Origin: CAYQPF01 sp964419225
GTDB taxonomy: Bacteria > Cloacimonadota > Cloacimonadia > Cloacimonadales > CAYQPF01
Reading direction: 5' to 3'
Assembly (NCBI GenBank): GCA_964419225.1
Contig: CAYQPF010000083.1
Location: forward strand, 1 to 22,130
DNA length: 22,130 bases
This document shows positions 6,501-14,779 of this stretch, piece after piece. Position 1 is the first letter of the stretch. Every line of letters starts with the position of its first letter. The notes below the pieces were generated by a model. The model was not told the origin of the DNA. It did no database searches and saw only the letters and a list, made by a program, of their open reading frames with translations. The translations under genes and the position numbers were made by a program.

Positions 6501-8930
6501 ATGGCATTAATAGATTTACATGTTCACTCGATATATTCCGAGCATCCATCAGAATGGTTTTTACAGAGAATAGGAGCAGGAGAATCCTATACGAAACCAA
6601 GTACAATATTTCAGAAAGCTTTGGAAAGCGGGATGACTTTTGTTACTATTACAGATCATAACAGTATTTCAGGATCTTTAATGTTGAAATCACAGTATCC
6701 CAACGAGGTTATAACGGGAGTGGAAGCGACGGCGTATTTCCCGGAAGACGGGTGCAAGGTACACATATTGATTTATGGGTTAACTCAGGTACAATTTGAG
6801 ATAATTCAGCAAAAGAGAAAAAATATCTATCATTTAAGGGATTATTTGGTTCGAGAGAATTTGGCACATTCTGTTGCACATGCCACCTATTCTGTGAACA
6901 ATAAGATCACACTTTCTCATTTAGAAAGGTTATTACTTCTTTTTGACAATTTTGAAGTAATAAACGGAGGCAGGACAAAGAAGAGTAATGAGCTTTGGTT
7001 AAATACGTTGAGCAATTTGAATGTGAAAACTATGGACAGTCTTTACAAAAAATATGATATAGAGCCAATGTCAAATGATCCTTGGATTAAGGGATATACA
7101 GCAGGCTCAGATGATCATGCAGGTTTGTTGATAGGCAAGACATATACTTTTGCAGATGTGAAGAGTACCAGTGAATTATTGGATGCAATTCGTAATAAGA
7201 AAACAATAGAGGGTGGAAGGCATAATAATTATAAATCATTAGCTTTCACAGTTTATAAGATAGCTATTGATTTTTCCAAGCAAAAGCAGGGAAGTTTGCC
7301 CAATTTGCTTTTAAACAATTTTTCAGAGTACTTATTTTCCAATAAGAGTAGTGGATTTGCAGAGAATTTGAGGTTAAAGTACTATTTGAATAAGAATAAT
7401 CGCAAGAAATCGTTGGTGAAAAAGTATATGTATGATCTGTTAGAGAGTTTGAAGAGCAAGAATGAAGGGCCGGTTGATGACAGGTTTGATACAATTTATG
7501 GTAAATTGTCTGATGTTTTGGATGAGTTGTTGAAGAATATTTTGAACTCGGTGAATAATTCATTTAAGAAGTTTGATTATGATGATATTTTCAAGAGTTT
7601 AACGGCAGTATTACCGGGAGTATTTCTATCATTACCATTTTTTACAACTTTAAAGCATATGTATCATAACAGAGAGTTACGTAACCAGATTCAGGAGAAG
7701 TATTTAAACGGGAAGTCACATAACAAGGAGAAGGCGATTCTTTGGTTTACAGACACTTTGAATGATTTGAATGGAGTTTCAGTAACAGTGAAGCAATTAG
7801 GTTGGACAGCTTTTCGCTTTAAGAAGAATTTGAAGATAGTATCCATATTAGAAAAAAATGAAATAACACAGGAGATTCCGCCCAATTACATTAATTTAAG
7901 TTCCATAATGGACTTTTCTTTACCGCATTATGAGAGTTATAAGGTCAGGATTCCTTCGATAATGAAATCAATATCTGTTTTGGTTGATTTGGATCCTGAT
8001 GAGATAGTGATATCGACACCTGGGCCAATAGGAATGTTGGGATTATTTTTAGGGTATTTATTAAATATAAAAGTAACAGGTATTTATCATACGGATTTTC
8101 GAAATCAGTATGAGCAGATCAATGATGATGATTCGTCAGGTAAAATGATCGAAGATATGAGTAACTGGTTTTATTCGAGATGTGATGTTATCAGTGTGCC
8201 GACATTTGAATACATGGATTTATTGGAAAAGCGTGGTCTGGAACGGCATAAGATGGTTTTGTTCAGAAGAGGTCTTGATAATGATGTATTTAAACCGGTA
8301 AAAGTGTATAAGCATGTAAACAAGACATGGAAATTTGCAAAAGGTTTTAACATGTTGTTTGTAGGAAGAATTTCCAAAGACAAAAATTTGGATTTTCCCA
8401 CAGATTTGCACAAAGAGCTATGTAAAAAATATGAAAAGGTGACTTTGATATTAGCAGGAAACGGGCCGTATTTAGATGCAATGAAGGCAAAGACAAATAA
8501 TGACAGCAGTGTTGTTTATTTGGGGAAAGTGGATAAGTATCAATTAGCAGAACTATATACCTGGTCAGATGTATTTGTATTTCCCAGCATAACAGATACT
8601 TTTGGAATGGTAATATTAGAGGCACAGGCCTGCGGATTACCCTGTATTGTATCGAATATGGGCGGGCCAAAGGAAATCATCATTGACGGGACAACGGGAT
8701 ATGTAGCAAATCCGGGTAATTTTGAGGAGTGGGTAAGCAGGGTATCATATTATTTTGAGTTAAAGCAGAATAAACATGCTCAATACCAAAGAATAAGAGA
8801 AGAATGCCACAAGCATGCGAGTTATGATTCTGACTGGAAACGAACCCTGAATGATTTTTTTCAGGATCATCCCAAAGAAGATCAGTATAATATGAATCCA
8901 TCACCAAAAAAGGAAATACCAGCGTGGTAG
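6501..8930 (+). CDS. PHP phosphoesterase domain fused to GT4 glycosyltransferase
   Basis: The 809-residue protein has two recognisable parts. Residues 1-220 form a PHP domain with a full set of likely metal ligands: H7-V-H9, D52-H53-N, E75, H88, H127 and D204/H206 in GSDDHAG. Residues 221-405 are a helical stretch I do not recognise. From about 409 to 790 is a GT-B fold glycosyltransferase of the GT4 type, with VGRISKDKN (621-629), a D699-x7-E707 version of the E-x7-E motif in DTFGMVILEAQACGLP, and GGPKEI. These motifs resemble GT4 enzymes that make glycolipids (SqdX/PimA/MgtA-like). The donor and acceptor are unknown. CAGGAG precedes the ATG. It is 163 bp after phoU on the same strand, which suggests, without proving, a role in the phosphate response. 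Confidence 0.85.
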   Translation: MALIDLHVHSIYSEHPSEWFLQRIGAGESYTKPSTIFQKALESGMTFVTITDHNSISGSLMLKSQYPNEVITGVEATAYFPEDGCKVHILIYGLTQVQFEIIQQKRKNIYHLRDYLVRENLAHSVAHATYSVNNKITLSHLERLLLLFDNFEVINGGRTKKSNELWLNTLSNLNVKTMDSLYKKYDIEPMSNDPWIKGYTAGSDDHAGLLIGKTYTFADVKSTSELLDAIRNKKTIEGGRHNNYKSLAFTVYKIAIDFSKQKQGSLPNLLLNNFSEYLFSNKSSGFAENLRLKYYLNKNNRKKSLVKKYMYDLLESLKSKNEGPVDDRFDTIYGKLSDVLDELLKNILNSVNNSFKKFDYDDIFKSLTAVLPGVFLSLPFFTTLKHMYHNRELRNQIQEKYLNGKSHNKEKAILWFTDTLNDLNGVSVTVKQLGWTAFRFKKNLKIVSILEKNEITQEIPPNYINLSSIMDFSLPHYESYKVRIPSIMKSISVLVDLDPDEIVISTPGPIGMLGLFLGYLLNIKVTGIYHTDFRNQYEQINDDDSSGKMIEDMSNWFYSRCDVISVPTFEYMDLLEKRGLERHKMVLFRRGLDNDVFKPVKVYKHVNKTWKFAKGFNMLFVGRISKDKNLDFPTDLHKELCKKYEKVTLILAGNGPYLDAMKAKTNNDSSVVYLGKVDKYQLAELYTWSDVFVFPSITDTFGMVILEAQACGLPCIVSNMGGPKEIIIDGTTGYVANPGNFEEWVSRVSYYFELKQNKHAQYQRIREECHKHASYDSDWKRTLNDFFQDHPKEDQYNMNPSPKKEIPAW

Positions 8931-9253
8931 GAGAAGTTTTTAGTTGAGAGTTGTTGTATTAATGGGTGAGCAGGGAACAGATTACATTAGCATAAATGAT
9001 TTGGAGGCTCGTTTAATGAGACATCCTATCAACGGCAGAAATATTGCATATAATATTCAACATGCATCAAATTAAGCTGGAAAAACTTCAAAAACCCCAT
9101 CCGTTAACACCTCAAACAAAGCCGTAATAGCCCAAAAATAGCCACAAGAAGGACAAAAACGGAAGTGGAATCATTGGTATATAAGGCTTCAAAATTTAAA
9201 AGAGTATGAGAAGAAGACCACAAGCAACTTTAAGAGTTTTTAGACTGGAATCA
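8931..9253. other. Convergent intergenic region with heptamers and a possible gene remnant
   Basis: This gap separates the plus-strand phosphate locus from the minus-strand chemotaxis operon. A 21-base exact copy of 698-718 lies at 8933-8953 (AGTTGAG-type heptamers). A 37-codon frame at 8962-9075 is listed separately. TGGAATCATT occurs twice, near 9168 and 9246. I see no terminator for the plus-strand genes other than the hairpin at 9262-9292, which may work in both directions. Confidence 0.5.
8962..9075 (+). other. Possible small ORF or gene remnant (37 codons)
   Basis: An ATG frame of 37 codons contains DYISINDLEARLM and ends in TAA. DYISIxDL is faintly like the opening of KilA-N/antirepressor-type domains, so this may be the decayed start of such a gene. 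There is no good ribosome site, and the rest of the gap contains no continuation I could find. It may equally be a chance frame. Confidence 0.15.
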
Positions 9254-9292
9254 TTAATAAAAAAAGGTGCAGGATTTTGGACTGCACCTTTT
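9254..9292 (-). terminator. Intrinsic terminator of the minus-strand chemotaxis operon
   Basis: On the minus strand AAAAGGTGCAG pairs with CTGCACCTTTT (9292-9282 with 9272-9262) across a 9-base loop. The stem is followed by a run of T's and an AT-rich tail (9265-9254). It begins 14 bases past the end of the chemotaxis receptor gene. The other strand has a weaker T-rich tail, so it may also stop plus-strand transcripts. Confidence 0.85.
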
Positions 9293-9305
9293 GGGAAATT
9301 ATTTT

Positions 9306-11306
9306 TTAGATCTTAAATTTAGCGACTAATTGTTTCAGATTATTCGCTAAAGAAGACATATCAGAAGCTGTTCTGTTGACATTGGAAGCATTTATCGCTG
9401 TGTCGTTAGCTGTGACAGAGATACTGGAAATATTCTTGGCAATATCATTGATACCTTTACTAATATCGCTGGTGTTTGTTGTGATCGCTGTAGAAGCTTT
9501 GTTCACTGCATCAGATTGCTTGGCGATATCGCTGGTTACACGTGCAGACTGAGTTATGACTTCTGCGATAGTATTTACACCGGTACCTGCCTGCTGGGCA
9601 TTTTCGGAAACCTTCTGTGCTGAATACTCAATTTCTCGTGTTGAATCTCCTACAAGCTTGGCACTGTTGGCAGCCTGAGCAACTGATCTGGCGATCTCAT
9701 TTGTGGTGGTGGATTGTTCATCGACACTGCTGGCAATCAAATTACTAATCTGATTCAGATCCTGAATGGTCACTGCGATATCAGATATGGATTTTACAGC
9801 AGTTTTGGTTGCATTCTGAACTTCATCGATCTGATGGGCGATTTTATCAGTTGCTTCTGCAGTTTGCTTAGCCAGTTCTTTTACTTCGTTGGCCACAACT
9901 GCAAAACCTTTGCCCGCTTCACCTGCACTTGCAGCTTCTATGGTGGCATTAAGTGCCAGCATATTGGTCTGATCTGCAATATCATTAATGACTTTGACAA
10001 TTTTCCCGATCTCATTGGCAGATTTGTTCAGTTGTTCGATGAGTAAGGTAGTTTTCTGAGCCTTATCATTAGCATCATTAGAAACCTTATTGGCCTTTTG
10101 AGTATTCTTAGCCACTTCCTTTAAGGAAGCACTCATTTCTTCGATTGCTGAGGCGGAATTATTGACTCCGTAAACAAGATTTTCAACATTGCGGGTAACA
10201 TCTTCTATATTGCGGACAACAGTATGAATTGAGCTTACCACATCATTAACATGAGATTTGATCTCTTCTGAAGTTGAGGCGGCATTGGCTATTTTGTAAG
10301 ACATATTGTCTATAGAAGAAGCCACATTTCTGATAGAAGTAGCGGTACCTTCGGTTGAGTTGGCAATGACAAGGGCATTCTGTCCCATATCACGGGTTGA
10401 CCGGCTGACATTGTCCGTTTGCTTGGACATGTCATTAGCTTGTCTGACCATATTTGTAGAAATATTCAGCAAACCCTGGGAGGAAGAAGACAGAGTTACG
10501 GTTGTCTTAGTAATATCAGTGATGATTTTATGAATTGTATCAATGAAATCATTTACATTTGTAGCTAGTTCACCGAGTTCATCTTCTGTTTCAACCTCAA
10601 TTCTTTTTGTAAGATCTCCATTTCCCTGTGCAATATCCTGCACCATAGCGAGGATATTTTTTAAGGGGGAGATGATCAGTTTTTGGGAAATCAAATTGCT
10701 ATAGTAGAAGGAGATAATGACGACCAGGATGAACACACCAAAGACCATGAAAATTCCTCTGACTGCTCTGTTTTTCTGAGTAGTCATATTGGCTTCAGCC
10801 TTGGCAATTTGCTTATCCAGGAAGGAATTAATGTTTTCAGTTAACTCAGTTTGGATTTTATTAATAGCTTGTGCTGAAGAGGTTAGCTCGGGAGTTTGTT
10901 CACCATTTGCTATTCTGGAATAGGTTTCTTTGGCACTGGAATAGAATTTGGCGTACTTTTCCTTCATTACAGATAATTCAGCCTTGTTTGCTTCAATTTC
11001 CTGTGCAATAACGGCCATTTCTTCGAGAGATTTTGTTATTTCAGCTCCAATGGTATTAGCCTGATCCAAAGCATCTTTGTCACCTAACAAAATAGCATTT
11101 TCATACAATTTTGTTTGTTTATTAAAGGAATTAGACAAAGTATTGCTCTTGATGGAGAGTGGGAAGTCCACCATTTTTAATTCGATCAGATTTTGGGACA
11201 ACAAAGTGTTAGAAACAAAAGTGATCATTGTCGAAATAAAAAATCCCAGAAAGGCTATTCCCAGGCAAAGCCAAATCTTGGAGCGGATACTCTTCAGTTT
11301 AATCAT
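9306..11306 (-). CDS. Methyl-accepting chemotaxis protein
   Basis: This is an inner-membrane chemoreceptor that passes periplasmic signals to the CheA/CheW array. The 666-residue protein has a first membrane helix (about 11-33) and a helical periplasmic region of about 150 residues (34-182) resembling a four-helix-bundle sensor. A second membrane helix (183-204), a HAMP linker (about 205-258) and a long cytoplasmic coiled coil follow. The signalling tip near 440-475 carries the highly conserved ALNATIEAASAGEAGKGFAV segment. There is no C-terminal CheR-tethering pentapeptide. GAGG before the ATG overlaps the TGA of the upstream mini-PBP gene, only 7 bp away. It is the last gene of a three-gene operon, so its likely input is the mini-PBP or whatever the porin admits. 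The ligand is unknown. Confidence 0.95.
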   Translation of the reverse strand: MIKLKSIRSKIWLCLGIAFLGFFISTMITFVSNTLLSQNLIELKMVDFPLSIKSNTLSNSFNKQTKLYENAILLGDKDALDQANTIGAEITKSLEEMAVIAQEIEANKAELSVMKEKYAKFYSSAKETYSRIANGEQTPELTSSAQAINKIQTELTENINSFLDKQIAKAEANMTTQKNRAVRGIFMVFGVFILVVIISFYYSNLISQKLIISPLKNILAMVQDIAQGNGDLTKRIEVETEDELGELATNVNDFIDTIHKIITDITKTTVTLSSSSQGLLNISTNMVRQANDMSKQTDNVSRSTRDMGQNALVIANSTEGTATSIRNVASSIDNMSYKIANAASTSEEIKSHVNDVVSSIHTVVRNIEDVTRNVENLVYGVNNSASAIEEMSASLKEVAKNTQKANKVSNDANDKAQKTTLLIEQLNKSANEIGKIVKVINDIADQTNMLALNATIEAASAGEAGKGFAVVANEVKELAKQTAEATDKIAHQIDEVQNATKTAVKSISDIAVTIQDLNQISNLIASSVDEQSTTTNEIARSVAQAANSAKLVGDSTREIEYSAQKVSENAQQAGTGVNTIAEVITQSARVTSDIAKQSDAVNKASTAITTNTSDISKGINDIAKNISSISVTANDTAINASNVNRTASDMSSLANNLKQLVAKFKI

Positions 11307-11313
11307 TATTACC

Positions 11314-11730
11314 TCATTTTATAGTTATTTTCTTTACTGTACCGTCCACTTCACCAGCAGAGACATAACCGATAGCACCGGGAGTGGAGGCAACGAAAGC
11401 TTTGATTTTTTCGTCAGATGCAAATTCAGCGGGAGGCGTTCCTGTTCCTGTAAAGACTGCTTTTTTCCAGTAAGTAGAAAACTGCAGCGAGTTCTTTTTC
11501 ATAATTTCTTTAAGAAAAGCTTCATGGGCAGGTCCTTCTTTTAAGATGGCAAGATTTGCTTTAGCTCCTCCGTCAAAGGAGGTTTTCTTGCCTAGAAACA
11601 AGTTTTCCAGATCTGCTTTACTGATCGAGGATACGGCATTACCTTTGTTGACAATTACAGCAAAATCTTCAGCAAATATTAAGGTGGAAAGGAGAGCTAT
11701 AGCTATTGTAAGTAGTATAATTTTTTTCAT
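11314..11730 (-). CDS. Mini PstS-like periplasmic protein (138 residues)
   Basis: This is a small exported protein related to the C-terminal half of phosphate-binding proteins. A signal peptide (about 1-20, ending FAED) is followed by only about 118 mature residues. STPGAIGYVSAGEV at 115-128 matches TPGAIGYVGLGYV of the PstS in this window. LENLFLGKKTSF (41-52) parallels the PstS LKGIYTGAIKNW segment. The SGSTT lobe is absent, and the PstS SRDVASGTF contact loop is replaced by LKEGPAHEAF (63-72), so normal phosphate binding is unlikely. AAAAGGAG precedes the ATG. It lies 12 bp after the porin and 7 bp before the chemoreceptor. The inferred role is a ligand-sensing or adaptor protein for that receptor. 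The ligand is unknown. Confidence 0.85.
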   Translation of the reverse strand: MKKIILLTIAIALLSTLIFAEDFAVIVNKGNAVSSISKADLENLFLGKKTSFDGGAKANLAILKEGPAHEAFLKEIMKKNSLQFSTYWKKAVFTGTGTPPAEFASDEKIKAFVASTPGAIGYVSAGEVDGTVKKITIK

Positions 11731-11742
11731 GTTTTTCTCCTT

Positions 11743-13182
11743 TTAGAAATTGAAGGACATCTTAGCCATGGAATATGACCAGTCTTTTTCCCAGGATTCT
11801 ACAGTATTCCAAGGATTATTATCAGGGTTCATGACATCGCCATAGGATTTGAATACTCCATCAACAAAGTGATGTTCTGCCTTAAATGTCCATTTATCAT
11901 TAATGTCGTATCTGACACCCAATCCGATATCTGTTTTTTCTCTCATCCAATCCTGATTTAAATTAGGTAAAGATAGAATTGTCGGTGGTTTTATTTCGTC
12001 TATCTCGCAATAATCATATAAACCAGTGATAGTTAAATTATCAAGAACTGAATATGATAACATCCCATAATAGTAAATGTCTTTTCTTAAAAAGTAGTTT
12101 ACATCTTCTATATCAATATTAAAGCTTGTTTTGCAATATTCAGCAGCAAGAGTAGCGGGGCCAAAAGTGTATTCCAGTGAAAAACAGGATCTGTCTGGAA
12201 CTCCGCCAGTCTTTTTAATAGAGCGTTTTACAGTTTCTTCATAAGTTTTAAATGTTGTTGCTCCGGTGGGAACAATAACATCATATTCTAGAAAAATGCC
12301 ACCATCATCTATCAAGTTACCTTTAAAATGCATATAAGATCCTCCCAATTTGAGTCCACTTAGCATTGTATTCCATAAAAGTGTTCCACCCCAATACTCC
12401 TGAGTACGAACAACAGTGCCAGAGGATTCTTTATATGGAGAACCTGTATTTGTAGGAGTTACAGAAATCATGTCCGGGGTTAATGCACCATTTGAAAGAG
12501 ATGCATATTTGTATTTTATTGCCATAACATCGGTTGTTGCGTAACTGTTGATCAACGCTGGAATGTTAGACCCCTTTAAATATCCTAATATGGTGCAATA
12601 ATGAGCAATACCATTTGTAGTTTTCATTAAGAGTTCGTCTTTATTAAAATCAATTGTCCCGATAAAACCATTATAATCCAAGTCCCCGGCAGCACTGGCA
12701 GGGATATTTCCATATAAGCCTACACCCTGATAGGATAAGAAATAACTCCGAAACTGCTCATCATAAATTGACTGCGGTAACATAGCCATTGGTCTCAAAA
12801 TATCTGTATCACGGCCTTCGTTATAAAGTCCGAAAGGTAATTTCACCTTACCTACTCTGAGTCCGAGATAGTCTTTAAATCTGTAATCAGCAAATCCCCA
12901 GTCCAGTTTGATCTCATTATTATTGATATCACCAAACTGTCTGCCCAGAATCTGAGTTCCGATTCTAAGTTTATCTGTAGCCTGGGTAGTAATTACTAAC
13001 CCCATTTCCCCTAATTCAAATGAACCTTTAGTACTGTTGGGTACTAAAAAAGCATTGCTGGTGGACGTAATGAACGATTGCGAAATAAACCCATGCACCT
13101 TTAAATTGTCCAAAGCATTTTGTGCGAAACAACTCATAGTTAATAACAATAACCCGATCATGATAATCGACATCTTTTTCAT
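11743..13182 (-). CDS. Porin-like outer-membrane beta-barrel protein of the chemotaxis operon
   Basis: From the chosen start the product has 479 residues. It has a signal peptide (MKKMSIIMIG to CFAQ), then KVHGFISQSF and long beta-strand alternation, ending in the classic barrel signal KMSFNF with terminal F. LRVGKVKLPFGLYNE followed by RDTDILRP and a LPQSIYDE segment resembles porins that, from memory, sit beside small PstS-like proteins and sensors in Vibrio and Shewanella. The frame extends nine codons further to a TTG at 13209, but GGGAGGA lies just before ATG 13182, so I use that. It is the first gene of a tight three-gene operon and presumably supplies the ligand to the periplasm. The substrate is unknown. 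Confidence 0.82.
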   Translation of the reverse strand: MKKMSIIMIGLLLLTMSCFAQNALDNLKVHGFISQSFITSTSNAFLVPNSTKGSFELGEMGLVITTQATDKLRIGTQILGRQFGDINNNEIKLDWGFADYRFKDYLGLRVGKVKLPFGLYNEGRDTDILRPMAMLPQSIYDEQFRSYFLSYQGVGLYGNIPASAAGDLDYNGFIGTIDFNKDELLMKTTNGIAHYCTILGYLKGSNIPALINSYATTDVMAIKYKYASLSNGALTPDMISVTPTNTGSPYKESSGTVVRTQEYWGGTLLWNTMLSGLKLGGSYMHFKGNLIDDGGIFLEYDVIVPTGATTFKTYEETVKRSIKKTGGVPDRSCFSLEYTFGPATLAAEYCKTSFNIDIEDVNYFLRKDIYYYGMLSYSVLDNLTITGLYDYCEIDEIKPPTILSLPNLNQDWMREKTDIGLGVRYDINDKWTFKAEHHFVDGVFKSYGDVMNPDNNPWNTVESWEKDWSYSMAKMSFNF

Positions 13183-13212
13183 AAAATCCTCCCTACTTAA
13201 TTTAATCAAAGA

Positions 13213-13238
13213 TTTATAGAAAAACAGTCATATGTCAA
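13213..13238 (-). promoter_or_regulatory. Possible promoter of the porin / mini-PBP / MCP operon
   Basis: On the minus strand TTGACA (13238-13233) is followed 14 bases later by TATAAA (13218-13213), about 30 bases before the porin start. The boxes are good but the spacing is short for a standard sigma-70 promoter. The hydrogenase gene has the same arrangement. Confidence 0.3.
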
Positions 13239-13353
13239 GGTAAATCTAAAATTTCTTTGAAATCCGCAGTTTTATGCATTTGATATTTGTGAGGGATAAG
13301 AGAGAAATTACTGATTTGATACTCACTATTCAGCTCTCACCACTAACCATTAA

Positions 13354-13497
13354 CCAATGTCATTAACTTAAGAAGAAATAAGGACAAACTATTATTTAAC
13401 CACCCCGTCAGGGATTAGCATCCAGCAATATTTTGCTGCCACCCCTCCGAGATGGAGGGGAATTTGAGGATGGGAAAGCTTAAGTCAACGACATTGG
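13354..13497. mobile_element. MITE-like element, copy 2 (144 bp)
   Basis: The first 58 bases are identical to the copy at 90. The ends are inverted repeats matching at 17 of 19 positions. It differs from copy 1 mainly by about 21 extra bases in the central arm, which contains a CAGCAA-TATT-TTGCTG hairpin where copy 1 has CAGC-AA-GCTG. The CCCCTCC-GAGAT-GGAGGGG hairpin is identical. No clear target duplication is visible. It lies inside a 7-bp tandem array, as copy 1 does. No transposase is encoded here. Confidence 0.78.
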
Positions 13498-13568
13498 ACA
13501 CCTCACACCTAATTATAAACATTGACTTTCCTGCAAGCTTATCTTAAATGGGAAAAAAGGCAGGTGAT

Positions 13569-14576
13569 ATGCACGCATTGAAGCTTAGAATCGAGAATTC
13601 TCTGAACCTATTTCAGGAGATTTCCGGAGCGTTATTATTAAAAGAAGATCAAATCCAAAGTTTATATAGACTCAGTGATGAATTAAAATCAGAGGCATCT
13701 CTTGCCAGTATAAGGCTTGATCCCTATTGGCCCAAGTGGACCAGTCCCTGGTGGAAAGTGATCCTTCTGCATGAAGTGGGGTATAAGCATCTAATTCCCA
13801 GAGATTTTCTGGATAATTTCATTGAAATCATTGATGCTCATTATCTGCATCTATTTCCGCTGACTAAGGAAGAAATTCCAGAGGGATGTGATCCATATAG
13901 GGGTATTTTGTGCCAGTGTGCCCTTGGAAATATGTATAAAGTTTTAGAAGAATGTGGTTTTAATGTCCATTTTTGTCTCTCCTGGTGGTTTGATTGGTTT
14001 AATAAATACCAATTGCCTGATGGTGGATACAATTGTGAAGAATCAGCTTATAGTGGCAGCTTGAAGAGTTCCTTTCTTTCCACGATTCCCATGTTGGAAG
14101 CGATGCTGGTTGTTTTTCGTAAGACACAGGATGTAGCAATCAAAGCACTGTTACAAAAAGGTGCCAATTATATGCTCAAACATGGCTTGTACAAATCAAC
14201 AAAGGGTGAGATTATCGATGAAGCCTGGCTGCAAGCATCTTTTCCCCGGTTTTATGATTATGACATATTGCGTGGTTTTTCTTTTATCGTGGAATGGGCA
14301 TTCCAGACAAAATCCGAGCTTCCAGCTGATATTGTAGCTGATTGTCTCGACCGCATCGAAGGTACTATTTGCCAGAATGGATTTATTATTCTGGGAAAAA
14401 ACAAAATCAGCAGAGAAGGCAGTCTTTTTTACTCAGATGAGAAGTGGACGTGGAAGGAGCAGTCTGAATCCTTTACAGCACTGGATTTATTTGGACAGGA
14501 AAATGATATGTCTGTTCCTTTGACGGTAAAATGGTATGATACCCTCAAGAAGTTAGATAAGGTAGTGCTGGTTTAA
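13569..14576 (+). CDS. Hypothetical alpha/alpha-toroid (prenyltransferase/terpene-cyclase-like) protein
   Basis: The product has 335 residues and no signal peptide or membrane segment, so it is probably cytoplasmic. It is helical and rich in W, F and Y. WWFDWFNKYQLPDGGYNCEE (about 139-158) contains Q148-L-P-D-G-G-Y, which resembles the QW-type repeats of squalene cyclase and prenyltransferase alpha/alpha toroids. PRFYDYDILRGFSF is another conserved-looking segment. I see no terpene-cyclase DxDD catalytic motif, so a cyclase role is not claimed. The frame also has an ATG at 13548 with no ribosome site. ATG 13569 has AAGG 8 bases upstream and is preferred. It stands alone, ends in a clear terminator, and has no obvious partner. 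Confidence 0.6.
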   Translation: MHALKLRIENSLNLFQEISGALLLKEDQIQSLYRLSDELKSEASLASIRLDPYWPKWTSPWWKVILLHEVGYKHLIPRDFLDNFIEIIDAHYLHLFPLTKEEIPEGCDPYRGILCQCALGNMYKVLEECGFNVHFCLSWWFDWFNKYQLPDGGYNCEESAYSGSLKSSFLSTIPMLEAMLVVFRKTQDVAIKALLQKGANYMLKHGLYKSTKGEIIDEAWLQASFPRFYDYDILRGFSFIVEWAFQTKSELPADIVADCLDRIEGTICQNGFIILGKNKISREGSLFYSDEKWTWKEQSESFTALDLFGQENDMSVPLTVKWYDTLKKLDKVVLV

Positions 14577-14603
14577 AAGATAATAAATAAAGTAATCTTT
14601 CCC

Positions 14604-14630
14604 GGGCAGACTCTGGAGTCTGCCCTTTTT
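14604..14630 (+). terminator. Intrinsic terminator after the toroid gene
   Basis: GGGCAGACTC pairs perfectly with GAGTCTGCCC (14604-14625; realistic loop TCTGGA) and is followed by five T's. It starts 27 bp after the stop codon. Confidence 0.9.
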
Positions 14631-14633
14631 CGT

Positions 14634-14661
14634 TACCCGTCACTCGTTACTTGTAACTCGT
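14634..14661. repeat. CACTCGT-type heptamer array (4 units)
   Basis: The units are TACCCGT, CACTCGT, TACTTGT and AACTCGT, directly after the terminator. The same type follows the GGGCAGA/TCTGCCC hairpin at 16243. Further on, an imperfect dyad CTTAACAATTGTTTAAG lies near 14735-14751, upstream of the next gene. Confidence 0.7.
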
Positions 14662-14779
14662 CTCTTTTCACACTCCTCAAAATAACTATTGACAGCCGAC
14701 TATTATTAACATGAAGTGCATTAACTCGGCCTGCTTAACAATTGTTTAAGTTGGGTTAATTTTGTTATCAGGAGAATAA

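Larger units (their letters stand above)
13183..13568. other. Divergent intergenic region carrying a MITE-like element
   Basis: This region separates the minus-strand chemotaxis operon from the plus-strand toroid gene. It contains the putative minus-strand promoter, a C-rich heptamer array (13321-13355: ACTCACT, ATTCAGC, TCTCACC, ACTAACC, ATTAACC), the MITE-like element, and then ACACCTC ACACCTA (13498-13511). No clear plus-strand promoter is seen. TTGGAC at 13495 with TATAAA 14 bases downstream is only suggestive. Confidence 0.5.

Noticed and set aside
13183..13209. Nine-codon N-terminal extension of the minus-strand porin from a TTG
   Set aside because: GGGAGGA sits inside this extension, directly before ATG 13182, and the signal peptide begins properly there.
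14735..14751. CTTAACAATTGTTTAAG as an operator
   Set aside because: It is an imperfect dyad in AT-rich DNA with no second copy and no regulator gene nearby, so it is mentioned only in passing.
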